This document shows positions 1 through 8,559 of a stretch of DNA of 26,559 nucleotides, piece by piece. How positions within the stretch are numbered: position 1 is the stretch's first letter; each line of letters starts with the position of its first letter. Source of the stretch: Amanita rubescens. Lineage: Eukaryota > Basidiomycota > Agaricomycetes > Agaricales > Amanitaceae. A model generated the notes under the pieces. That model was given only the letters and a program-made list of their open reading frames with translations. It was not told the DNA's origin and ran no database searches. The stretch spans positions 1-26,559 of the forward strand of contig WION01000637.1 of assembly GCA_015039365.1 (NCBI GenBank). Reading direction: 5' to 3'. The position numbers and the translations under genes were made by a program.

Positions 1-245
1 ACGTATGACTCAGTACCCACATATGACTCATACCTTAGGAGTATATAAACCCCAGTAGCTACACTGTACTTCCCTAGCTTTAGCAATCTACTGCTACTCC
101 AAATAACCCTCAGAGTCTGAACCTCTATTACCTTCCAACCTTTCGCTCACCGCTTAACCTTGGAACCTAATACGTTCTTCCACTTATACGCTGCCACTAC
201 CCAACCTAAGTGTTGACCGCTGTTACACCCTGGACCTTATAGATA
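1..245 (+). promoter_or_regulatory. LTR-like promoter stretch with TATA box and two TGACTCA sites
   Basis: Two exact TGACTCA heptamers (6-12 and 24-30, each inside a longer TATGACTCA) lie 18 bp apart just upstream of TATATAA at 42-48. TGACTCA is the known Gcn4/AP-1 bZIP consensus. A pyrimidine-rich leader without a sustained reading frame follows, up to the chromodomain coding that begins near 246. The arrangement looks like the U3/R part of an LTR, but the left end lies outside the window and no TG...CA pair can be set. It does not resemble the 3' LTR at 2559-2988, so it would be a different insertion, or the element's own 5' part has been lost at this junction. Confidence 0.3.
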
Positions 246-483
246 ACAAAGAAGAATACGAAATCGAGACATTGTCTCGCACCGAAGAAAAGGAAACCAA
301 TGGCAATTTTTAGTCAAATGGAAAGGTTATCCGACATCTGACAATTCATGGGAAACCGAGGAAAACTTAGAACACTCCGAGGAGACCTTAAACGAATATA
401 AGGAACAACATGGAATCACAGCAATATCCCCACTACTCGTAAACCACGAAAACGCCGTCTTGAAACCATGTCCTCCCCATTAA
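246..483 (+). pseudogene. C-terminal end of Gypsy pol: chromodomain
   Basis: The reading frame starting at 251 gives EEYEIETLS. After a frameshift near 290, the frame at 301 gives WQFLVKWKGYPTSDNSWE followed by TEENLEHSEETLNEYKEQHG. This is the classic chromodomain fold: aromatic YEIE strand, VKWKGY, W-E-x-E-E-NL, then an amphipathic helix. Such domains end the integrase of chromovirus-type Ty3/Gypsy elements and direct integration to modified chromatin. The frame ends at TAA 481-483, about 20 residues after the helix, so this is the true pol terminus. Integrase, RT and the rest of pol are absent upstream; the sequence before 245 looks like a different element. One frameshift makes it non-functional. 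Confidence 0.8.
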
Positions 484-2547
484 CAACCTATCCGCCGCTG
501 CTACTCCAGCCGCTTCAACAGTCGTCGAGGAAACCGTCCCTCCGACCCCTTCTAGAGAGAATCACCCGCACCATTGCCAATTCCTCCTCCCATCTGTATG
601 TTACATTATACATCATCACACGAATGGTTCCCTATAATTCCTTCTGACGAGGAATTCATACCACGAAATGAAGATTCTTTATCTTCTGACTCATCCTATA
701 CCTTCCCACCATCAAACGCTTCTACGATAGAAGAACTAATGCGAAACGTCACAGATATGGGGAACGCTATTCTCCCTGATACCCCTGTGCCACCTGAGAT
801 GCAGGAAATGGTAGCTCAAGTATTCGCCACCAGAGACCAAATGGTCATCACCTACGCACGCGGACCACGTCCCGACACCACCCTGAGATATCCGGATCAT
901 GCGAGAAGGACTACTCATGTTCAATACCACCGCCTTTTGGGAGTTCCTCCCATCGACGAAGAACTCGTCAACTATCCTTGAAAGAGCAAGAACCATCGCT
1001 GCCACCAATGCACACCGCCGCTGCCATTCTGCTGCCGCCAATGCTGTTGCCGCCGAAATCGATACTCACCGCTAACCTATCGATGACGAGATCAATGAAA
1101 GACTCGTCAATCCCATCTCTCGATCCCTATTGTCTTCCCAGAAGACACTCCATCGCCAAGGCCCCTTTACACCCCATTAGATTTAATGAGGGAAACCACG
1201 CTCGATCCATGAGCCCAGTGCCTAGACTCCCTGCCGAAGGACCTATTCCTAGGTTCTTTTCAGCAGCTTCCACCCTGACGACAACTTTAACGTACCCGCA
1301 CCTGACATTCCCGCTATAAACGTCATCTTGACGCATACGCCATCCCCTCCTTCGTCGATCCATAATTCGACGAGCCTTTTACCAATCTGGACACTGTTAC
1401 GTCCTGGACCTTTGCCAACAACTATCTGTTCATCTTGAATAGATATGTTCGCCCTGATCTGATGGCCCTCGTTAACGTCATCATTAATCTCACCCGCCGG
1501 TTCCGAGAACCGCAACGCAACCGCTGGATCACCCTGATGATCTGGAACAATATCATTGGTTTTGTGACTTACGAGGAGACGTATACCTCGAGAAGCAACC
1601 GTCTTACCACCCGGACATCGTCACCATTTATCCAACCAACACGACAACCGCTTTAGACACTGGCATGGCCTGGATGCACGGACGCCCTGTATTTCCCCGC
1701 ACTCCTGTCAATGCACTACGTCAACGTATTCGAACCCTTAGCGACCGTCTCAACCCATGATGACCCCGATGGTTGGGATGTAACTATACTACACTACAAA
1801 CGACGATTAACAATCTCGTATGGAGGACATGATCGTAATCCTAACAGACCCAATTGCCAGTAATGAATATCAAGATGCGCCATCATTGCACTTCAAACAG
1901 GACATACCATTGAAGGACGCGACGTCCCTATCCCTGAAAACCCAGTCCGCCGCACTATCTTCCATCTCCATGGACCTGATCCAAGTGCTGAGCGATTAGT
2001 ATCATTCGAACCGAACAACTTAGCCTTCGACGGAGAAGATATTCCCGGAACTCAAGGCTGTTACATATGCGGAGCCTTGCATCATACTACCGAACACCAT
2101 TGACGACGAGAAATACGCCGAGGACCAGAACATGAGGAAACCCCTCCTCCCACTTATCCCGACGCTGTAACGCAACTGCCACCCACACTGTTTGAACAGA
2201 TTCTGGAACAACGGGTCTCTACCACAGCATCTACCTCCAGTGTTAATACCGCCCAACTCGAACAAGGTGAACCTTCTCCCCTTATCGCAAGAAGACAACG
2301 AGGAACAAACACTCGCCCCCCAGGTGATTGTTTTACTACTACCACCGGACCCCCACCATCACGACGAAACCTTGGAAACCGCCAAGGCCAATCTACACAA
2401 GGACAGTCAACATGACCTGTTGCCACCATGACCGCCTCGAACACACGAGAAGAGCGACCGACTCTTCAAGAACGACTCACTGACAACCGCCACCGCCGCC
2501 GTCATCCCTGGCAAGGAAATGAGGACTCTTACGTCTACCATATGTAG
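468..2547 (+). pseudogene. decayed extra ORF between Gypsy pol and 3' LTR
   Basis: An ATG at 468 overlaps the pol stop by 16 nt. Coding-like segments in shifting frames then run for about 2.08 kb, to a TAG at 2545-2547 directly at the polypurine tract. The best stretch is 574-981 (135 codons). It is rich in Pro, Ser and acidic residues, then has a helical part around EELMRNVTDMGNAILPDT. Later pieces include ERARTIAATNAHRR (near 985), RPDLMALVNVIINLTRRF (1450-1505) and, near 2060, CYICGALHHTTEHH, which resembles a degenerate CCHC zinc knuckle with His in the last Cys position. The tail is Pro/Thr/Arg-rich. I do not recognise the family. It could be a displaced gag-like or accessory protein of the Gypsy element. 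Several frameshifts and stops break it. Confidence 0.45.
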
Positions 2548-2555
2548 GAGAAGGG
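2546..2555 (+). other. polypurine tract of the Gypsy element
   Basis: The purine run AGGAGAAGGG lies three bases before the TG that opens the 3' LTR. This is where plus-strand DNA synthesis is primed in LTR retrotransposons. Its position directly after the last stop of the upstream ORF supports the assignment of both the ORF end and the LTR start. Confidence 0.6.
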
Positions 2556-2558
2556 CTA

Positions 2559-2988
2559 TGTTACAAACATACATCATGGCCTATCTTTTTCTTATCTTAT
2601 CACTTCCGTTATCCCTCCTACGTCACTATTTGCATACGCGTTCCTTCTGGAACATTCATTGTTTATCATATGCTACTTCATTTTATCACATGCATGTCAA
2701 TTATCACATGTAAACCGTTGCATTATCACATGCGACCATTTCGTTATCACATGCATTCCTACTTACTATATTTGCGTATGTACCTTGTACTATATAAGAC
2801 ACGCAAATATACGACTAGACCTCAGTCTAGTTTTAACAGTCAAAATCTGTCTCGTTATCGTCTAAGCTCCCTTGAGGACTTATCCGATAACACTCTTATT
2901 CTTTGAACGTTCTTAAGTGCCGGAACTCCCTTGAGGAACCTATGGTACCTGATAGGCTTGACTTATTAGTGAACGAACAAACGTAACA
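2559..2988 (+). repeat. Gypsy 3' LTR (430 bp)
   Basis: The segment starts TGTTAC and ends GTAACA, a perfect 6 bp terminal inverted match of the TG...CA type. It is preceded by a polypurine tract. Inside, five copies of a TTATCACATG-like decamer occur every 18-22 bp (2663, 2683, 2701, 2723, 2744; the first reads TTATCATATG). A TATA box (CTATATAAG, about 2791-2799) follows, which fits a U3 enhancer array upstream of the transcription start. A short hairpin CTAGAC...GTCTAG lies near 2814-2830. No second LTR copy is in the window, so the boundaries rest on the termini and the polypurine tract. The putative target duplication on the right would be GTTAG. Confidence 0.6.
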
Positions 2989-3045
2989 GTTAGCATAAAC
3001 AGCATAGTATAAAAGAAAATAGTAAGCATTCCATAAGCATTATTG

Positions 3046-3053
3046 GTAACAAG
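3046..3053 (+). repeat. 8 bp target site duplication, left (GTAACAAG)
   Basis: Exact match to 4163-4170 on the other side of the 1.1 kb hAT-like element. Confidence 0.85.
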
Positions 3054-4162
3054 TAGGGAATGGCAGGGGTAACCCCAGGGTTTTCAGAGCCCAACCCTTA
3101 CCCTTACCCCCCAAAACCCTCACCCTTGGCCAGGGGTGGAGGGTTTACCCCTCAAAACCCTAGGGGTACACAAGGGGTTGCCCAAGGGTACAAGGGTACA
3201 AAAATACCCCAGGGTTTGACCCAAAGGGTTATCAGTAGTGGTACTACTTCATTATCATATGGCACTGTGATATGTGACATATGTATCATGATATATATAT
3301 AAGGTGCTAAAAGTGACCAACCAGGCTCTACTGCCACTGGTGACATGTTTCCCATTAGTACAATGTGCCCCAACCTTGGCAATGGGTGCCTTTTTTACAA
3401 CACCTACATATGTGCTCTATAATTATTGAAGGCTCTATCTATGTATATATGTATCATTCAGGAGGTTGGCAATATTAAATACCCAATGATTTGACTCAAC
3501 ACCATAAGTCATTAGCCAAGCTCTAACAAATTGCCATTACCTGTCAACCTCTGACTAATATTAGGCATTGAATGTTAGGGACTCACGGCTATTATTTTGA
3601 AGTTACATATTGCAAAAGCAACTAACTACTTTGTATTGTAACAATGCTGTTGTCATACACACTTCCATTTATATTGATAGATATGTATGAGCATTCACTC
3701 ATTGAATACTTCAATGACTAAGGTACATATCCTCCAAGTCAGTTTGAAGTCACATGGCTGTACAGACATACCCAATTATTCCATTCCCATTTGAAGAATG
3801 TCTAGGATTAGTGAGGGATTACATGCCATTGAACATTACATTACATTAGTGTAGTAGGTGCTTTATTTCCCTTCATCTTCTTAATTTAACCATACTTACA
3901 TGTATGCCCTTTGTTAGTGTTCTTTGTTTGTTCCTCATTGAAGATAAAACTATATTATTATCATTGAGCATAGCCAGTTTAATCTTATCTGGGTGCATAT
4001 CATTCTTTTTGAAGTCTTTGGTGGCTGTGGTCCCAGGGGTATGAAGGGTTAATCCTTATAGGGAGGGGTTGGGAGGGGTAGACAGGCTCCAACCCTTACC
4101 CCTACCCTCCACCAAACCCTCCATGAAGGGTGAGGGGTTGCCCATACCCCTGCCATTCTCTA
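3054..4162. mobile_element. non-autonomous hAT-like DNA transposon (1.1 kb)
   Basis: The left end reads TAGGGAATGGCAGGGGTA and the right end, reverse-complemented, reads TAGAGAATGGCAGGGGTA, so 17 of 18 bases match. Both ends are flanked by the perfect 8 bp direct repeat GTAACAAG (3046-3053 and 4163-4170). Eight-base target duplications and termini beginning TAG/TAGRG are known hallmarks of the hAT superfamily. Subterminal regions (about 3060-3235 and 4020-4150) are dense in CCCTTACCC/AGGGGT blocks, as expected for transposase-binding arrays. The centre (3240-4020) is AT-rich with no convincing coding region, so it would need a transposase supplied in trans. Confidence 0.85.
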
Positions 4163-4170
4163 GTAACAAG
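4163..4170 (+). repeat. 8 bp target site duplication, right (GTAACAAG)
   Basis: Exact match to 3046-3053. A third near-copy, GTAACAAA, occurs at 4221-4228. Confidence 0.85.
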
Positions 4171-4183
4171 TACCCTATTGGCC

Positions 4184-4220
4184 TAGGGAATGTCTGGGGG
4201 TATACCCCTGTCATTCCATA
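4184..4220. mobile_element. fused hAT termini (remnant)
   Basis: TAGGGAATGTCTGGGGGTA runs directly into TACCCCTGTCATTCCATA, forming a 37 bp imperfect palindrome whose two arms both resemble the termini of the neighbouring 1.1 kb element. It is followed by GTAACAAA, one base from that element's target duplication. It looks like two transposon ends left together after loss of the interior, or a secondary end. No target duplication of its own is visible on the left. Confidence 0.5.
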
Positions 4221-4438
4221 GTAACAAATGATAAGATGACATTTATGTCTCTAATATCAGTCAGTCTCCTCAAACTTAAGACTATATTCTAGCCTTATTG
4301 TTTTACCTACTATGTAAGTTTATCTGACCCCACATCTGGTTTGTCTTATCAACCACCTGCCACCCAGTGCTTGTACAAAGTCACACTACTCATGTCTGTC
4401 ATTAGCAAACACCTAGTAGTACTAGCTTGATCACAAGA

Positions 4439-4860
4439 TTTTTCCAGAATTTTTGGCAACCTTTCAATTCTCTCCCTCATATCTAAAAGAAGTATTTGCA
4501 AATATCTTGAGTTTGGCTCTGTTTTGGAACATAGTTCTTACACCACATTAATCACATGATTTTTCAGGATTTTTCAAGATTTTTTGGCACTTCAAATTTT
4601 CAACATGAAGTGTTTAAAACAGTATTTTGCAAATATCTTGAGTTTGGCCTTGTTTTGGAACATAATTCTTGCGCCACCTTGATCACATGATTTTTCCGGA
4701 TTTTTTAAGATTTTTTTGGCACCCTTTCAAATTTTCAACACAAAGCATTTAAAACAGTATTTTGCAAATATCTTGAGTTTGGTATTGTTTGGCATGTTCA
4801 TTTCCACACAGGTCTGATCACATGATTTTTCTGCATTTTTGACAATTTTTTCGATTTTTT
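4439..4860 (+). repeat. degenerate tandem repeat, unit about 111-135 bp
   Basis: Units begin with GATCACATGATTTTTC-like sequence at about 4439, 4550, 4681 and 4816. Each of the first three contains GCAAATATCTTGAGTTTGG and, before it, a TTTCAAATTTTC-like block. The spacings are 111, 131 and 135 bp, so there are three full copies and a partial fourth. The sequence is T-rich, with no coding frame. Confidence 0.75.
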
Positions 4861-4915
4861 CCCACGGTTACATTATGGTAGTATTACAAATGAGACTACA
4901 AAGACTACATAAAAA

Positions 4916-4983
4916 GAGTCCTATTTGAGTCTGTCAGACAGCCTCCAATGAGTCTTATTTGAGTCCATCGGACGGCCTCCGAT
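4916..4983 (+). repeat. 34 bp direct repeat, two units
   Basis: GAGTCCTATTTGAGTC at 4916 recurs as GAGTCTTATTTGAGTC at 4950. Each unit continues into a short palindrome (CTGTCAGACAG in the first, CCATCGGACGG in the second) and then CCTCC-AAT/GAT. Confidence 0.7.
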
Positions 4984-5277
4984 TAAGTCTGATACCAGTC
5001 TGACCGAAAATCCAGTTTTCAAAAATTTGTAATCTTAATGTAATAAATTCCAATCGGACTCCAATCGGAAAGGGGGGGGACCATAAAGACCTCAATGAAA
5101 TCAGCACCAAACACTGTCATACAACCACATTTAGAAAGCCACTGACCAAGGCTACACAATTGATTGACCCTGAGATTACATAATCATTTCCTTTTTAGGC
5201 AATTTGACCCTGAAAATAAATCAGTATGGATATCTCAATGAAATTCCAAAAAATGGTAAACTTGCCTAATTTGGAAA

Positions 5278-5488
5278 TTAGCTATCTTACCAAATAAGGC
5301 AAAAGTCTCAAACATGTACAAATGTATCCCCCACCTTCCAGAAATGGCAATCTGGGTGTGGGAAATTGGACTTGTGGAATCTAGCTATAGCTGTCTTACC
5401 AAATAAGCCAAATGTCTCAAACATGTACAAACACCTTCACCTCCTTCCAAAAATGGCAATGGGTCAGTGTATGGGAAAATGGACTTTG
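5278..5488 (+). repeat. two tandem copies of a dispersed repeat of about 100 bp
   Basis: The first copy (about 5278-5371) and second (about 5387-5488) share TTACCAAATAAG, GTCTCAAACATGTACAAA, CTTCCAnAAATGGCAAT and GGGAAAnTGGACTT. A diverged third copy of the central part lies inverted at about 9648-9715. Origin unknown. Confidence 0.65.
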
Positions 5489-5790
5489 ATGATGATAGTG
5501 GTGGTGATGGTGTTGGTATTGATTGGTGCAGATGATGTTTTTAAATGATTTTGTAGTTATTTAGATTCACTGTTATGTATCATTATTGCCATTATTACAG
5601 TGATGACAAGTGAGCAGGGAGTGAGCAGGACTCCACAGGGACTCCTGTCCAGTCCTTGCAATTTTTACTTACTACTTTTTTGCTTTGAACACAATGAACT
5701 AACTGGATCTATTCAGCACCAAGGTACCCTAGAAACTTCAAATTCATTTCCCCATGGATCCCACCTGAAACCCAGGGAGGCAAAATGAGT
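5489..5790. other. short non-coding stretch with GRT-type simple repeat
   Basis: 5489-5535 is a GAT/GGT-rich simple sequence. The remainder to 5790 has no frame I can connect confidently to the downstream gene, although 5700-5790 may be its eroded upstream exon. Confidence 0.35.
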
Positions 5791-6140
5791 GGATAAATGT
5801 GTGGATGGGTACTGTGGATTGGTGATATTCCTCAAAAGCATGATAAGCTACCTACAGACCCTCTTTTTGCAGTCAATGAGGAGTTCACAAGGAGTCCTTG
5901 TCGTTGGCTTGAAGGGCCCTCCTTCCAGAACCCCTTCCTTTTCCCCTGGAGAGGAACACCCATTCCCCGGATAAATGTGTGGATGGGTACTGTGGATTGG
6001 TGATATTCCTCAAAAGCATGATAAGCTACCTACAGACCCTCTTTTTGCAGTCAATGAGGAGTTCACAAGGAGTCCTTGTCGTTGGCTTGAAGGGCCCTCC
6101 TTCCAGAACCCCTTCCCCTGGAGAGGAACACCCATTCCCC
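5791..6140 (+). repeat. 178 bp tandem duplication inside a broken gene
   Basis: The 178 bp unit 5791-5968 is repeated at 5969-6140. By eye the only difference is a 6 bp deletion in the second copy (in the CCTTCC...CCCCTGG part). Both copies encode the same peptide, including GDIPQKHDKLPTDPLFAVNE and WLEGPSFQNPF. Both also share the same missing base before GDIP, so the frameshift is older than the duplication. Confidence 0.9.
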
Positions 6141-6875
6141 TTCCCAGAGCTCTTGCTGGACCAGTCCTGACATGGGGGACCTTATGAATTCCATGACTCC
6201 TGCAATCTTGGTCCCAACGACATGATACAGCTTGCTATGGAGCAAGATGACAATTTGATTTTCTTGACAGGGAAGATTTCTGGTGATGAGGAATCCTATA
6301 TAAATTTAGACTTGGAAAAAGATGCTGTTCATCACAAATCAGTGCAAGTCGAAAAGGTGATTGACATCAATAGTGTTATATGGGTCACTCGTCACCCCCA
6401 GTTCTGCAATTCCATTAGCATCTTCACCAAGCCTGTCATCAGAAGCAGGCCACCCATTTTCAAGCACAACCATGTCTTTGTCAAACTCCTACTGCCTCAA
6501 TCTGAGGCTGACAGGTCGGTTCCTGGGGCCAGACAAGAATGGGTCGAACAAAAGATCAAGCTTTGCAACATCCCCCATGTGTTCTTCAGAAAAATGGCTG
6601 GAGATTTGTGCAATTTGTATCTGGCATTTCCAAGGATGTATCATAAGCATCCTTATATCAACAGATTTGAATCTCTCATTCCACCGCATGTCCAGAACAT
6701 CCTCTGGGAACAGGTGATAATTCCAGCCATGGAGCTTGCCACTCCAGACATCAGCCAACCATATGTGGGGCTGGATCAATCTCACCTAGCAATGAAAAGC
6801 TCCTCCAAGCAAATGGCTTCCTATCCATTCAGGCCACATGAACTGTCCAAACTCCTCTTATTTATGGAAAACTTG

Positions 6876-6928
6876 GTAAGCTTGTTTGGATCGGTATTAC
6901 AAATGGCAGTTTGACTTAAGCTCCTTAG
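6876..6928 (+). other. spliceosomal intron (53 nt)
   Basis: GTAAGC donor and CCTTAG acceptor. Removal joins MENL in frame to IADSDSKLVWFGSFFVLEA, which continues the protein. The length is typical of basidiomycete introns. Confidence 0.65.
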
Positions 6929-7565
6929 ATCGCAGACTCAGACAGTAAATTGGTTTGGTTTGGGTCCTTTTTTGTCCTTGAAGCCAAGGGCATCAAGGCC
7001 CTGACGAAAGAAATGGTTTCTAGTCATGATGGCAGCACTTCAGTTATGCTGAAATATGTTTTGGACAATCTGAGAAAAGAGTTGAATTCTCTGGACTGGA
7101 ATTACATGGCTGACCGAAGTAGGGGAGAACTCTTTGTTGACCTTGGCATCACATACCATCCCAAAGGCACTTCTCCACTTGTTGGCTTGTTTGTGGCAAC
7201 TGGATCACCTAGAAGCCTCCTATGGTGCTGGAGGTTATAATCTGGGCAACATGCACCACCATAATACGCTATCCCATTATGGCAGTTTGCAGGCAGAGAT
7301 GTCTGTAGCCCAATCAGACCAGAGTCACATCATTTTTAGATCGTCCTACAATCTAGCCTATGAAGCTGTTAGGCAAGCGGACAATTCAAGGGAACTCTTC
7401 AAAGACACCGATGTTTGCTCCATCAGCGAGCATTTTATGCAGGAGAAGAACCAGCTTATTTGTGTTTTTAAGGGGGCTGCTCAGACGAAATCTTATGGGT
7501 TGAGAGATGAATTCAGGCTAGGTTACTCAGCCCTTCAGCCCCTGGGTGACCATCTGGGAGAGACA

Positions 7566-7619
7566 GTAAGCACCTTCCATAGTAAACTATATCCCATTTT
7601 TCCAATTTTTGTATGGCAG
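7566..7619 (+). other. spliceosomal intron (54 nt)
   Basis: GTAAGC donor, T-rich body, TATGGCAG acceptor. Its length is a multiple of three and it has no stop, so the frame reads through it. The encoded residues are low-complexity compared with the flanks, which supports an intron. Confidence 0.5.
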
Positions 7620-8080
7620 ATAAGAGACTTTGAATCATCGACTCCATTCATATGGTTACCTTCCAAGACTTGGTTCGAATTTCTCTGGCATCAGTTGGAA
7701 TCCCTTTTCCAATGCCAAATGCAGCTCTATCACCGTAACCTCATATTCCTACAAATTACAGTGTCATGAGCACCCTCTTTGCGTTTCTCATGCAATCCAT
7801 TGTTTACCCCTCCCTTCATCCACCCCCAACTCAAGGAGTCTTTGACCAGCCTCAATTTTTCGCTGTTGGTTGGCTACAGCAGCAACTCCTCTGCACTTTA
7901 CCCCACTTCTATGATATTGATCATCGGCCTTACCATAGCATTTTATTTCAATTTTCATCCTTGCATTCCCTGTGTAAGAATTTGACAACACAGGACAATA
8001 TATCATCTGCTCCCCATGATCCAATGAATTGTGATTCAGAACAAATGATCATAACAGAAACACATAACATTGCAAAGAAC

Positions 8081-8472
8081 TGTTAAAATGTGACAAGGGT
8101 TGTTGCAACTCACTACAAATGTTGTAGTAGTTGTGTAACCCTCTGATAGACTTAATACATGCTTTTTTGTTCACAAATGTGGTCTATAACAGTTGACGGC
8201 AGTGATATCAAGTCTATATCCAAGTGTAGTAGGTACTGTAGTTCCCTACATGTAAGGAAACCTGGACTGTTTGGTTCTATTTACTACTAATCCCACCAGG
8301 CATGAGTTTTAGGTGTCCACTATATCACATTTTGTCCACAGACACAACTGCTATACCTACAAATTAACTTCTTATACACAAAACAAAGAATTCAGTAGAG
8401 TAATACTAATAAACAGCACTAAATATGAAGAATTTGAGCAATATCTGATGTGTAATCACTCAATATTCAACA
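8081..8472 (-). repeat. solo LTR of the Copia family, copy 1
   Basis: On the plus strand it begins TGTTAAAATG and ends ATTCAACA, the reverse of the sense LTR at 20090-20466. It is flanked by AGAAC (8076-8080) and AGAAT (8473-8477), a 5 bp target duplication with one mismatch. It is the most diverged copy: it has an extra GTAG and an insertion near 8405, so it is probably the oldest insertion. Confidence 0.85.
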
Positions 8473-8559
8473 AGAATGTATACAGTGCAGGAACAGCATG
8501 AAAAATAGAGTTCAGGAAATTGGTAGAGATATTAACTACAATGAATAAGTTATACTGGT

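Larger units (their letters stand above)
246..2988 (+). mobile_element. 3' part of a chromodomain Ty3/Gypsy retrotransposon
   Basis: The order chromodomain end of pol, extra ORF, polypurine tract and 3' LTR is consistent with one element on the plus strand, truncated on the left. Gag, protease, RT, RNase H and the integrase core are not present in the window. Base composition is more C-rich and A-rich on the plus strand than in the following sequence, which helps to mark the element. Confidence 0.65.
4231..5277. other. AT-rich non-coding stretch with tandem repeats
   Basis: No coding region is supported. The segment holds the degenerate repeats listed separately at 4439-4860 and 4916-4983, otherwise simple AT-rich sequence. 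Confidence 0.5.
5791..8080 (+). pseudogene. broken multi-exon gene, unrecognised repetitive family
   Basis: The longest open part is 6222-6914: HNHVFVKLLLPQSEADRS, IPHVFFRKMAGDLCNLYLAF and FESLIPPHVQNILWEQV. A 53 nt intron (6876-6928, GTAAGC...CCTTAG) restores the frame into VWFGSFFVLEAKGIKAL and then WNYMADRSRGELFVDLGITY. A 4 nt insertion near 7192 breaks the frame before LDHLEASYGAGGYNLGNMHH, NTLSHYGSLQAEM and RDEFRLGYSALQPLGDHLGE. A second 54 nt intron (7566-7619) leads to FIWLPSKTWFEFLW and, after further shifts, the MSTLFAFLMQSIV segment near 7766. The first exons are duplicated at 5791-6140. I recall similar multi-copy proteins in Agaricomycetes but cannot name a family or function. No nucleic-acid enzyme motif is evident. 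The Copia-family LTR at 8081 ends it. Confidence 0.6.

Noticed and set aside
200..1420. Similar strings CTGTTACnnCCTGGACCTT at about 222 and 1396
   Set aside because: About 20 bp of similarity with no extension on either side that I can align; may be chance or a small shared segment, too weak to call.
2663..2753. Regularly spaced decamers considered as a CRISPR array
   Set aside because: Repeats are only 10 bp with 8-12 bp spacers, the context is eukaryotic retroelement U3, and no cas genes exist.
3060..3382. Open frames on both strands in the G/C-rich block
   Set aside because: They come from CCCTTACCC/AGGGGT simple sequence at the hAT end, with low-complexity peptides.
4884..5060. Possible tRNA or 5S-like palindromes
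   Set aside because: Only short CTGTCAGACAG-type palindromes; no cloverleaf or A/B boxes in the right spacing.
8081..8472. 377 bp repeats considered as MITEs
   Set aside because: TG...CA ends, 5 bp duplications and an identical sequence directly after the Copia polypurine tract show they are LTRs.
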